Source: VYFG01 sp965248685 (lineage in GTDB: Bacteria > Pseudomonadota > Gammaproteobacteria > Arenicellales > Poriferihabitantaceae). Taken from it: a stretch of 64,000 nucleotides of DNA. Of the stretch, positions 26,170-34,741 are shown piece after piece. The notes under the pieces were generated by a model. That model was not told where the DNA came from. It saw only the letters and a list, made by a program, of their open reading frames with translations, and did not search any database. The stretch is taken from assembly GCA_965248685.1 (NCBI GenBank), contig CBDFKC010000003.1, positions 868,001 to 932,000 of the forward strand, given 5' to 3'. How positions within the stretch are numbered: position 1 is the stretch's first letter; the number at the start of each line of letters is the position of its first letter. A program made the position numbers and the translations under genes.

Positions 26170-26177
26170 TACACAAT
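26170..26177 (+). repeat. IS66 target-site duplication, right copy (TACACAAT)
   Basis: Identical to the eight bases immediately left of the element. Confidence 0.93.
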
Positions 26178-26231
26178 CAATAACGACGTAGAATAATGAA
26201 ATTACTTTTCGGATGGCTCTCCCGTTAAACC

Positions 26232-27212
26232 CTACTCACCAAAGACAAGTAAACGGACGTTATTGAAAGTAAAGATTGGTATACAGAGTAGCGGAGTTAG
26301 CACAAGCGGGGTGAATCTTTTGCCAAATATTTTGTTAGTAATATTGACAATTGAACGCATGTTTAAGACAACGAAAAACATTGCGAGTCTTTCTACCGGC
26401 CTTCCTGGAAAAAGCAGATAAGTAGCAACAAGCACGGTAGCACATATTGCAATTTGTGTTAGGTTTCTAACTCCAATTCTGAGGATGAAAGCAATTAGGA
26501 ATATCAAGAAAAAGAGCAACACATATGCCAATGAAAAGTCACTCCCGACGTTGACAATGGACTTGGTGGTAATCTTGTCCAAGTATAGATCCGAAACAAA
26601 CAAATAGGCTGTAAATCCGGTTATTAATGCTATTCCAATAAAAATAATTTTAAATTCGGAAATTAATTTTACCAGTAATGGCACTATTGCAACATTATGA
26701 ATCAAAACGACGACAAATGACGTCCACTGAAAAGTGAGTTTCCATTTACTGTGATCTGAAAGCAATAGAAAAAAGAGGAGCCAGAGTTCTGCTATGCCCT
26801 GTCGGTAGATATTGGTAAATCCTATAATAAAAAAATACGATACAACAAATACGCAAAGAACGTATAGATTTTCTTTACTAAAAATACAGCAAGAAATGAA
26901 TAGAATTATGTAAACAAAGAAAATGTCTGCATAGATAAAGCTGTTGGACTGACACCCGACAACCGAGAAAATCATTTTTCCCGACAAATAGAATAAAAAT
27001 TCCTTGAGATAAAACGGACCAATACTAGTGTCACAAAAAATCAAGCTATAGGTGTATATGTCAAAATTTTCTATAGATATTCTATTACCAATCATGAATA
27101 AACCGGCAAATATCAGTGATGCAACTAGTGGCGTCTTACCCTTAATAAATCCACTAACACAAATGCATGATATTGCAATATAGAAAAACAGGGCTGGTTC
27201 AATAAAACTCAC
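26232..27212 (-). CDS. EpsG-like polysaccharide polymerase (Wzy) candidate
   Basis: 326 residues, about ten membrane helices. The layout resembles EpsG/O-antigen polymerases: an early N-R-x-x-x-x-x-x-D-x-x-Y (GNRISIENFDIYTYSLIF), a middle helix with YRQGIAELWLLFFLLL (conserved R-Q in a periplasmic loop), and a late PGRPVERLAMFF. GTG start at 27212, 9 bases after the previous stop, so translation is probably coupled. It is the last gene of the leftward EPS operon and faces the IS66 element. The specificity of the polymerised repeat unit is unknown. Confidence 0.66.
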   Translation of the reverse strand: MSFIEPALFFYIAISCICVSGFIKGKTPLVASLIFAGLFMIGNRISIENFDIYTYSLIFCDTSIGPFYLKEFLFYLSGKMIFSVVGCQSNSFIYADIFFVYIILFISCCIFSKENLYVLCVFVVSYFFIIGFTNIYRQGIAELWLLFFLLLSDHSKWKLTFQWTSFVVVLIHNVAIVPLLVKLISEFKIIFIGIALITGFTAYLFVSDLYLDKITTKSIVNVGSDFSLAYVLLFFLIFLIAFILRIGVRNLTQIAICATVLVATYLLFPGRPVERLAMFFVVLNMRSIVNITNKIFGKRFTPLVLTPLLCIPIFTFNNVRLLVFGE

Positions 27213-27221
27213 TTTTAATAC

Positions 27222-28154
27222 TTATATCGTGTTTTTCTTTAACTCTGTAACAAAACAATTATTATTCTGGTGGTAGTTGGCAAGAGAGACGAAGTTGGAA
27301 TTCTTCTTTTGGCGCATCATCATATCTACATCCACGGCTTCGAAATAATTTGCAGAAAACAATACATCCTGTATACTTCCGAAACTCATTGAAAGGGCTA
27401 GCTGTTCAAAAAGATTTCTTGACAGTGACCCTCCGAGCCACTTACCTGGCAAAATAATCTGGGCTACGTCAAGCGAAGCAGTCGCAGCGCCTTTATTCCC
27501 TTGGTTAAAAGTGTATCCAGTATCGTTGACCTGACTCCCGGAAATAAAGTAATTGTCGTCGACGATTAGGTTGTGATATTTTCCGCCTTTAGTATCGAAA
27601 ACCAGTGAATTTCTACAATTGAAGAAACCATTGTTTATGATTCGCATAAATGCACAACCACCGTTTCCTTCGTCTGATCGCTTTATAGCTATTGGAAAGC
27701 CTACAAAGTTGCAGCCAATTACAAAACTCTTAAAAGGGCGAATTGAGACAGCGTGGTCAAAGTCGGAGTTTCCATCTGAATAATTGAAATATATATTCTC
27801 AACATGCTTAACATTCATTAAGGCAGGACCTGCGTAATTACTATCCGGAGACACTTTGAAGATAACGGATTTAGTAGTGGCAGAAGGATGAGATGGACTG
27901 ATACCAATAATCGCAATGCTTTTTGTGTCGATAGGTTGACGAATCGTGTATGTTCCGTCAGGAACAAATACCACACCGGTATTCCTTTTAATTGATAATT
28001 CAATACATTTTTTGATACCTTGTTCTGTTTTATCCACATCCAGAATTTCCAAATACTCCGATAAATGAAAATTCTCGCTGCCAAGCGCATCAGAGAGGTT
28101 GGATCCGCTAAATGTTGCCGCGGAACTGAATAAGGCAAAGTCTCTTCTGTTCAT
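27222..28154 (-). CDS. Tat-exported right-handed beta-helix protein (pectate-lyase superfamily)
   Basis: 310 residues. The MNRRDFALFSSAATFSG start is a short twin-arginine-like signal (RRDFA). GVVFVPDGTYTIRQPI (~60-75) is the entry to the parallel beta-helix of PF12708, followed by repeated strand-turn units rich in Asn, Phe and Gly (INNGFFNCRNSLVF, VDDNYFISGSQVND, FSANYFEAVDVDM). Such proteins bind or cleave polysaccharides; no single catalytic set can be named by eye. Its ATG overlaps the TAA of the GT2 gene (TAATG), so it is coupled to EPS synthesis. It could edit, epimerise or trim the polymer. Confidence 0.7.
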   Translation of the reverse strand: MNRRDFALFSSAATFSGSNLSDALGSENFHLSEYLEILDVDKTEQGIKKCIELSIKRNTGVVFVPDGTYTIRQPIDTKSIAIIGISPSHPSATTKSVIFKVSPDSNYAGPALMNVKHVENIYFNYSDGNSDFDHAVSIRPFKSFVIGCNFVGFPIAIKRSDEGNGGCAFMRIINNGFFNCRNSLVFDTKGGKYHNLIVDDNYFISGSQVNDTGYTFNQGNKGAATASLDVAQIILPGKWLGGSLSRNLFEQLALSMSFGSIQDVLFSANYFEAVDVDMMMRQKKNSNFVSLANYHQNNNCFVTELKKNTI

Positions 28155-29056
28155 TAGTTGCGCCTATTATAGGATTTCAGCTTTTGTTTTTTTACATCTT
28201 TTCGACTTAATATATTGAATAGTGAATCTACTCTAACGTTAAATTGGGAAAGAAGCGTTACGAATGAAACCAATATTATATCGATATATGCTTTCCATCC
28301 TAATGAAAGTTCTTGTTTTGCGAAATGCCTTATTTTGGCCCGGTGCCAAAGTTTGAAACCTAAAGATTTTCCACCAATAATTGATTCTGAATGTTTGTAT
28401 TGAATAGTTAGTGGAGTATTAAGATTCGCAAATTTGTAACCTTTGCCCAACATCCTGATCCACAAATGGTAGTCCATTCCAATACTTCTTCCAAGCGAGC
28501 CATCAAAATCAGTATCAAAGCCATTTACGTTTAAAAGTGCGGCTTTTCGAACCATTACGGATGGATGAACTACCGGACAAATACGCGTTATATGTCGCAT
28601 AATTTGCTCATGAGAAAGCGGTCGCGTCCGCGTATGCTCTGAATTGTCAGCATATTTGACTTTTGTTGCTGAGCCTACAACGGATATTTCGGGATTGCTA
28701 TCCAGAAAATCAAGTTGCTCGGAAAATCGGTCTTGCGTAGCTTCATCGTCTGCGTCAATTCTGGCAATAAATTCGCCTCTTGCAAGGGATAGCCCCAGAT
28801 TAAGTGTTTCGCCGAGTCCTTCATTGGGTTTGTTGACCCGCCTGATTCTAGAATCCGACAGCTGATCAAGGACATTTTGGGTGTTGTCCTTCGACCCATC
28901 ATTGATAATAATAAGTTCGAAATCCCGATAAGTCTGCGCAAGAATACTGTCTACTGTTCGTTTAAGGGTATCCTCGCCGTTGTAAACTGGCAGAATTACC
29001 GAGACCCTCGGAGGGAATTCCTCATCGTCACTCAAATCAGAGCTATTGCTACACAA
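28154..29056 (-). CDS. GT2 family glycosyltransferase
   Basis: 300 residues. GT-A fold: PRVSVILPVYNGEDTLKRTV (16-35), IIINDGSKDNT (49-59) and DADD at 101-104 for metal and nucleotide binding, with the acceptor segment near GSLGRSIGMDYHLWIRML. Start is a TTG at 29056, the first usable codon; an ATG with a good AAGGA site 16 bases upstream is out of frame and would encode only six residues. Soluble, acting at the cytoplasmic membrane face. It is the only obvious cytoplasmic glycosyltransferase inside the locus; others must lie elsewhere. Confidence 0.88.
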   Translation of the reverse strand: MCSNSSDLSDDEEFPPRVSVILPVYNGEDTLKRTVDSILAQTYRDFELIIINDGSKDNTQNVLDQLSDSRIRRVNKPNEGLGETLNLGLSLARGEFIARIDADDEATQDRFSEQLDFLDSNPEISVVGSATKVKYADNSEHTRTRPLSHEQIMRHITRICPVVHPSVMVRKAALLNVNGFDTDFDGSLGRSIGMDYHLWIRMLGKGYKFANLNTPLTIQYKHSESIIGGKSLGFKLWHRAKIRHFAKQELSLGWKAYIDIILVSFVTLLSQFNVRVDSLFNILSRKDVKKQKLKSYNRRN

Positions 29057-29079
29057 GACGATGTCCCATTGTGTCCTTT

Positions 29080-30024
29080 TTAATCTACAAATAGACTCTG
29101 GTTAGATTTAAACCAGTCCCATGTCGACACTAATCCTTCGTCCAAATTGATCTTCGGATCGTATCCAAGTGTCTTCCTAGCGTAGGAAATGTTGCCATAG
29201 TTTCGTAGAACTTCCCCAGTGCGCGCGTTTTCGAATTCAACCGCAACATGATAGTCGTTACCGACTACATCCTGAATCAATTCAACCAGTAGATTTACCG
29301 AAGTTTCTATTCCTGATCCGAGTTGACACACTAGGCCGCCTTCGTCTACAGAAAGAGCATTTTCTATTGCAGCACAAAGATCATCTACAAACACGAAATC
29401 TCTGGTTTGACTACCGTCTCCATAAATTACTAGAGGTTTGTTTTGCACAATTTGCTTTAAAAAATGGGCAACTACACTGCCCTTATGGAACGACCGAGGA
29501 CCATACACATTCGAAAACCTCAATGAAACAGTTTTAAGGCCATATGCGCCTGCAAACGCTGAACAGTAAGCTTCGCCCACCAACTTACTCGCACCATAGG
29601 GTGAAATTGGACGGGGAACCATTTCTTCATGAACCGGTGGAATAGCATCGCCGATGATTGCGCCACCTGTTGACGCGAGAACGAACCTGGCGACATTCAA
29701 ATTTCTGGCGGCTTCGAGTAATCGAAAGGTGCCTGTGCAGTTTACATCATAGTTAAACCCCGGATTCTCTATAGAATCCAAGACTCGGGTGTCAGCAGCA
29801 AGATGGATTATGCCTTCAATTTCTTGTTGCTCAAGAATAGAGGTGACTAATTCAGAGTTTCGGATATCACCTTTAAAAAATTGAACATTAAATTCGTCCA
29901 GCGCTTGTTTGTTTCCTAAGGACAGGTCATCGAGGACAGAGAGTTTATGGGAAGTATGTCTATGGAGATAGCTAATAAGATTTATTCCAATAAACCCGCA
30001 TCCTCCTGTGATCAAAATATTCAT
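29080..30024 (-). CDS. NAD-dependent NDP-sugar epimerase/dehydratase
   Basis: 314 residues, extended SDR fold. The NAD loop is TGGCGFIG (6-13). The catalytic tyrosine and lysine are Y143 and K147 (SPYGASK), with LASTGG carrying the catalytic Ser/Thr before it. Sugar-binding segments are RFSNVYGPRS and YGDGSQTRDFVFVDD. Best described as a GalE-like UDP-hexose 4-epimerase; a dTDP-glucose dehydratase or UDP-glucuronate epimerase cannot be excluded. It sits 23 bases before the GT2 start, so it is part of the leftward operon. ATG start. Confidence 0.85.
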   Translation of the reverse strand: MNILITGGCGFIGINLISYLHRHTSHKLSVLDDLSLGNKQALDEFNVQFFKGDIRNSELVTSILEQQEIEGIIHLAADTRVLDSIENPGFNYDVNCTGTFRLLEAARNLNVARFVLASTGGAIIGDAIPPVHEEMVPRPISPYGASKLVGEAYCSAFAGAYGLKTVSLRFSNVYGPRSFHKGSVVAHFLKQIVQNKPLVIYGDGSQTRDFVFVDDLCAAIENALSVDEGGLVCQLGSGIETSVNLLVELIQDVVGNDYHVAVEFENARTGEVLRNYGNISYARKTLGYDPKINLDEGLVSTWDWFKSNQSLFVD

Positions 30025-30109
30025 AAAGATATTTTTACATAACTGAAAATTAGCCGATTAGCGATAGATCGCCATCGACAACCACATAGGAGGAAGAGTA
30101 TGTGGATTA

Positions 30110-31315
30110 TTAACTAACTGGATTGGCCGAACCGTCATGGTCAATCGACATATCGGAGCGCCAGCGTGAGGTGCTGACTATTTTCGACTGATCGCACCGG
30201 TCAAGGTATTTTTGGGCGATTTCAGTGACTTCACCAAGCAATCCTTCGTTTAATGTTGTTGGGTTTAGGCCTAGATTTAGAAAGTTCTTGTTGCAGACCG
30301 TCAAGTCATTTCGTTCTGCTTCGAAGCGCGGATTCCGGTAGTAGCGGATTTCCGCGCCGGTCAGGTTCTTAACCAATTCAGCTAAATCGCTGATACGATG
30401 TGTTTCCACTGCCTGATTAAAGATTTTAACTCGTTCTTCTTTCGCTGGTGGGTTTTCTATGGCTAAACGAATGCACTCGACAGTATCACGGATATGTATA
30501 AAGGCCCGTGTCTGGCCCCCAACGCCGTGTACAGTAAGTGGATGACCAACAGCGGACTGCATTAGAAATCGGTTGAGCACTGTACCGTAGTCACCATCGT
30601 AGTCGAATCGGTTAATCAGGTCTTCATGTTTTTCCGTTTCTGAAGTTACAGTTCCCCATACAATACCTTGGTGCAAATCGGTGATTCGCATCTGATCATT
30701 TTTGTTATAGTAATTGAACATGAGAGCATCCATGGTTTTGGTCATGTGATATACGCTGCCTGGATTCGGTGGATACGGAATTTCCAGTTCCTGTTCTCCT
30801 CCTCCTGCATCTACACGTACATTTAAATAACCCTCTGGAATCTCCATTCCCGCCGTACCATATCCATAAACTCCCATGGTACCCAGATGAACAATATGAA
30901 TATCAAGACCCGATTCCACTACTGCTGTTAGAATGTTGTGGGTAGCATTAATATTGTTGTTCACCGTATACATCTTATGAGACGGTGATTTCATAGAATA
31001 AGGTGCGGCCCGTTGTTCAGCAAAATGTACCAGTGCGTGAGGTTTGAGTTCGCGGATCAAATCGACCATCCTCTGATACTGTCGAGAAATATCGATATTA
31101 TGATACTGGATAGTTTTACCTGTTAATTTCTTCCATGCGGCCAAACGCCGCGATACTGGCCGGATAGGAGTGAGCGAATCACATTCGAGCTCAATATCAA
31201 TATTTCTTCTGGATAGGTTATCAACAATTACTACTTCATAACCTTCGTTCGACAATTTCAAACAAGTGGGCCATCCACAGAAGCCATCGCCTCCAAATAC
31301 GATTATTTTTTCCAC
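30110..31315 (-). CDS. SQD1-like NAD-dependent epimerase/dehydratase (1)
   Basis: 401 residues. The fold is that of UDP-sulfoquinovose synthase (SQD1/Agl3): NAD loop GGDGFCGWPT, DNLSRRNID, then VHFAEQRAAPYSM, VHLGTMGVYGYG, SVYHMTKTMDAL (Y189, H190, K193) and VHGVGGQTRAFIHIRDTV. T146 and the Y-H-x-x-K set known from SQD1 are conserved. SQD1 makes UDP-sulfoquinovose from UDP-glucose and sulfite. This copy diverges more from plant SQD1 than its sister at 31702 (for example VYGYG for EYGTP), so it may use another UDP-sugar. ATG start at 31315. Confidence 0.75.
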   Translation of the reverse strand: MEKIIVFGGDGFCGWPTCLKLSNEGYEVVIVDNLSRRNIDIELECDSLTPIRPVSRRLAAWKKLTGKTIQYHNIDISRQYQRMVDLIRELKPHALVHFAEQRAAPYSMKSPSHKMYTVNNNINATHNILTAVVESGLDIHIVHLGTMGVYGYGTAGMEIPEGYLNVRVDAGGGEQELEIPYPPNPGSVYHMTKTMDALMFNYYNKNDQMRITDLHQGIVWGTVTSETEKHEDLINRFDYDGDYGTVLNRFLMQSAVGHPLTVHGVGGQTRAFIHIRDTVECIRLAIENPPAKEERVKIFNQAVETHRISDLAELVKNLTGAEIRYYRNPRFEAERNDLTVCNKNFLNLGLNPTTLNEGLLGEVTEIAQKYLDRCDQSKIVSTSRWRSDMSIDHDGSANPVS

Positions 31316-31701
31316 GGATTCAATACTTTCCCAGTTCCAATTCCGCGGGAGTATATCAATATTATGTCGAATATCAATAGGAGTAGGAACGCTGTAGGTT
31401 TTGTCTCAGAAGTATTCCAGCAATAACCTTATGTGATCACAAGTTGATCGGTCTACTTAATTAAAAATTTTCTGATATTGCATAGGAGAGAATTCTCCAG
31501 TTTACCGATCTGCAGCTGCCGCTGTGTTGCTAAAAAATAATCAAAGTATTGGCACGCCAGTTTGAACGGTGGGAATTATGACTTGATAAAAAATTTGGCG
31601 TTGCTACTGCCAAGAACGGCGCCGATAATCAATTCAACCTACAGACCCTGTGACCTTAGAATCTACCTGAATAAGTCAAAGGTAGATGACAAGTGGCTAG
31701 G
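31316..31701. other. intergenic region between the two SQD1-like genes
   Basis: 386 bases without a credible gene. It probably holds a promoter for the leftward operon that starts with the 30110-31315 gene. No clear hairpin or repeat. Confidence 0.5.
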
Positions 31702-32889
31702 TCACGTCCATTTGACACCCTTGAATATTACATTCTTACACACGGATGATTGATAAGGTTTGACCGCCTCAAACAGCCCACGCATCACATCGTCGGTCAG
31801 AAAGTGCGGAACTACACCGAGATCCTGCAAGCCCTGGTATGTTGGATTGTAATAATGCGACTCAGATTCCTTTCGCGGGTTTTCGATATGTTCAATCTGA
31901 ACATCATAGCCAAGTTCATTGCCCACGCGCTGGATCAGAGAAGCGAGTTCATTGACCGAGAATATTTCCATTATCTGGTTAAATATTCGTAGTTCTCCCC
32001 TTGTTGCAGGATTTGACTCTGATATATGTACGCATTGCAATGTATCTTTTAGATTCAGATATCCTCGTGTCTGCCCTCCCTCACCATAAACCGTCAGTGG
32101 ATAATTAACGACTGCCTGCACAATAAATCGATTAATGATAGTACCGAATATTTCGTCATAATTGAAAATAGTTCTCAACCGCTGATCAATTTCTGATTCT
32201 TCAGTCTCGACTCCGTAAACCGGTCCCTGCATAAGATCAGTGACGCGTAAATCCCACATTCTAACGGCAAACCATAGTAGATCCGTATCCATGATTTTCG
32301 TCGTGTGGTAAAGAGAGCCGGCCTGTCTCGGAAACAGGAATTTATCTTTTCGATTGTTATGTTCGATTTCCAGCCATCCTTCTTCGATGTCAATGTTTGG
32401 CGTGCCATATTCACCCATCGTACCGAGTTTAATGATATGCGTTTTCGGTGCGTAATCCTTTATCGCCCAAACAAGGTTATTTGTAACTCGAAGATTGTTT
32501 ACCAGTGTGAAATCCGCGTATCGATGGTTATATAGCGAGTAAGGAGCGGACGGTTGCTCAGCAAAGTGAACAACTGTATTCGGAACCCCTGTAAAGTTGT
32601 GGTCAATTGCCCAATCGTAATTTACCTCACCATTAAAAACTGACCGCATGAACTCCGGCTGGGCTAAATCGCCGACGACGACTTTAATTTCGTATCCTGT
32701 TAATTCATGCCAAATCTTCGCGCGCTCAACTAACGTAGGCACGGGATAAAGAAACTGTGTATCCAGTTCCTTACAAGCGTCTCGTCGAAAATAACTGTCA
32801 ATCACGGTGACAGAATAGCTTCGGTTTGAGAAATACATAGCGGTGGGCCAGCCCAGATACCCATCTCCGCCTAAAATTACCACGTTCAC
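31702..32889 (-). CDS. SQD1-like UDP-sulfoquinovose-synthase family protein (2)
   Basis: 395 residues. It follows plant SQD1 very closely in key regions: GGDGYLGWPTAMYFS, VVHFAEQPSAPYSLY, KLGTMGEYGTPNIDIEEGW, SLYHTTKIMDTDLLWF (Y194, H195, K198), RVTDLMQGPVYGV and YGEGGQTRGYLNLKDTLQCV. T157 and the Y-H-x-x-K residues are intact. The expected reaction is UDP-glucose plus sulfite to UDP-6-sulfoquinovose, which would make the EPS sulfonated. No sulfite-supply or transferase gene is adjacent, so the substrate is inference. GTG start overlaps the stop of the CapD-like gene by one base. Confidence 0.78.
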   Translation of the reverse strand: MNVVILGGDGYLGWPTAMYFSNRSYSVTVIDSYFRRDACKELDTQFLYPVPTLVERAKIWHELTGYEIKVVVGDLAQPEFMRSVFNGEVNYDWAIDHNFTGVPNTVVHFAEQPSAPYSLYNHRYADFTLVNNLRVTNNLVWAIKDYAPKTHIIKLGTMGEYGTPNIDIEEGWLEIEHNNRKDKFLFPRQAGSLYHTTKIMDTDLLWFAVRMWDLRVTDLMQGPVYGVETEESEIDQRLRTIFNYDEIFGTIINRFIVQAVVNYPLTVYGEGGQTRGYLNLKDTLQCVHISESNPATRGELRIFNQIMEIFSVNELASLIQRVGNELGYDVQIEHIENPRKESESHYYNPTYQGLQDLGVVPHFLTDDVMRGLFEAVKPYQSSVCKNVIFKGVKWT

Positions 32890-33986
32890 TACTTTTGTTC
32901 CTCTTTATCACCTGGCCAGTAGCGTTGACTGGTCTCGTTTTTTTCGGAATGTTCAAGCAATTTGTTGTCAACTAGAAATGATCGCAATTGGTCAATATCC
33001 AGCGGAGTTAAATTGGCGGAAATATAGGGATCATCTACTTCTTTGCTTATTACAGCATCGTAGTCGTACTTAACCGAGTTGTAGAAACCCCGAAATGCCG
33101 GCAGAATTGAGAAATAATTTTTCAGTTCGACAGCTCGACTCGTTTCCTCGTGACTCATTAATTCTTCGTATAGTTTTTCACCCGGCTTACAACCAATAAC
33201 TTCGATTCTGACGTCCTTGGAGCTATACCCAAAAACATGGGCTAGTTGTTCAATCATTATCTGGGCCAGGTCTGCGATTCGAATAACCGGCATTTTTGTT
33301 ATAAACACTTCACCTCCATTTGCCAGTCCCACAGAATCAATTACCAATCGGACGGATTGTTCGATAGTCATAACAAAACGTGTCATTTCCGGGTCTGTGA
33401 GCGTGACAGGTCCTCCTAGTTTTATTTGTTGTCTAAAAATTGGTATGACAGATCCACTAGACCCCAAAACATTACCAAATCGAGTGGATGAAAATATGGT
33501 TTCGTGCCCCCGGGAGTTTCCGTTGGCCGCAGTAATAATTCTTTCCCCCATGAGCTTTGAAGTACCCATAACATTTGTTGGATTGACAGCCTTGTCTGAG
33601 CTTGTAAAAATAACCCTGGAGACGTTATTTTTCTGTGCGGCTAAAATAACGTTCTGGACCCCTTGTATGTTAGTCTGCACGGCTTCATATGGAGAGCGTT
33701 CACACAAAACGACATGTTTCTTGGCGGCGGCGTGGAAAACGATATCGACGTTTTGCATCACTCGATCTAACTTATTCTGATCGCGTATATCCCCCATAAT
33801 GAATATGGCACGCTCATCTTTCAAATAAAGCTGGTCGAGAAAAAATAGCTCGCTTTCGTTATTATCCAGACCAATAACTTCGCTGGGTTGAAAGGTTCCG
33901 TCGGTTAGCAAAATCCTCAACAGTTCCGAGCCAACTGTTCCGCAGGCACCGGTTACGAGGACTCGCATATTGTTTAAGGCATTCAT
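32889..33986 (-). CDS. CapD/WbpM-type UDP-GlcNAc 4,6-dehydratase, soluble form
   Basis: 365 residues, PF02719. NAD loop VTGACGTVGSEL (11-22), HAAAKKHV, and the active site SSDKAVNPTNVMGTSKLMGE: M140 replaces the usual SDR tyrosine, with K144, as in the Ser-Met-Lys type enzymes (WbpM, CapD, CapE). No N-terminal membrane domain. It would convert UDP-GlcNAc (or similar) to a 4-keto-6-deoxy sugar for rare amino-sugars. FGNVLGSSGSVIPIF and TRFVMTIEQSV also fit. ATG at 33986 (alternative at 33968). First gene of the leftward set with the SQD1-like protein. Confidence 0.86.
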   Translation of the reverse strand: MNALNNMRVLVTGACGTVGSELLRILLTDGTFQPSEVIGLDNNESELFFLDQLYLKDERAIFIMGDIRDQNKLDRVMQNVDIVFHAAAKKHVVLCERSPYEAVQTNIQGVQNVILAAQKNNVSRVIFTSSDKAVNPTNVMGTSKLMGERIITAANGNSRGHETIFSSTRFGNVLGSSGSVIPIFRQQIKLGGPVTLTDPEMTRFVMTIEQSVRLVIDSVGLANGGEVFITKMPVIRIADLAQIMIEQLAHVFGYSSKDVRIEVIGCKPGEKLYEELMSHEETSRAVELKNYFSILPAFRGFYNSVKYDYDAVISKEVDDPYISANLTPLDIDQLRSFLVDNKLLEHSEKNETSQRYWPGDKEEQK

Positions 33987-34741
33987 TCAGTTGAATTGTT
34001 GAAAGGGGGGAATATTGATCGCTGTTTATCGATTCTAATGAGGGCCTTTCGCCGATACTGCTGAGCCAGTACATAAGCAACTGGATAACACTAAGTGGTC
34101 GGAGAATAAATGGGGAACTATCAGATACGAGTCATTCAGCGACGGCGCTAGGTTATTGATTTAAGCTATCCTTGGATTAGGCCATTCAATGTTTCCATGC
34201 GCATTAAATTCGGGGAAACATTGTGATCACCAACGTACGATTGTCTTCGGAAGAAGTAAGCCTGTCAAGGCTCGACAGCAGGTTCCTGGAGACAACTGGG
34301 CTTAATCCTGTGCCATCTTATTGAACCACCTGTTAATCTTTGGTGTTGTCTACCGACGCGATTTCGATGCGATCAAGCTAACCTGAAATGTAAATGTGGC
34401 CCCTAATGTGGACACGAGCAGTTGTCTACTTGGGGCACGAGATCGAGAAATTTGTTAGATCGACAGGTTTGACCACGGCTGTCTTATAATTTTAGCGCAA
34501 TATATACATAGCTCTATATAACTTAAGTCTATACTAACGACATCAGGTGCTCAATTTTGTCACCCAAATATCGACGCTGAGAGTTCTCGTCGATAAGGTA
34601 GATCCAACGGTTGAAGTTTGAGTTGAACTGATGGGGTGACTACTATCCTGACCGTAGAATAAGAGATAAGTGTAGGAATTCGCTAGAATTTAATATATAA
34701 TTTTTGTAGATTTATCACTTTCTGAAAAATGGGACTAAAAA
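33987..34741. other. large divergent intergenic region of the EPS locus
   Basis: 755 bases between the CapD-like gene (leftward) and the FecR-like gene (rightward), without a credible gene. The two major EPS transcription units must be driven from here. Several A/T-rich -10-like boxes exist; the best is TATAAT near 34696. No clear operator palindrome was found. Confidence 0.55.
34696..34701 (+). promoter_or_regulatory. possible -10 box of the rightward EPS export operon
   Basis: TATAAT matches the sigma-70 -10 consensus, 41 bases before the ATG at 34742. A convincing -35 box at 16-18 bases upstream is lacking, so an activator may be needed. Confidence 0.3.

Noticed and set aside
34391..34440. 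AATGTGGCCCCTAATGTGGACAC in the EPS promoter region, looking like an insertion-sequence scar
   Set aside because: Only a short, unpaired similarity; not enough to call a mobile element.
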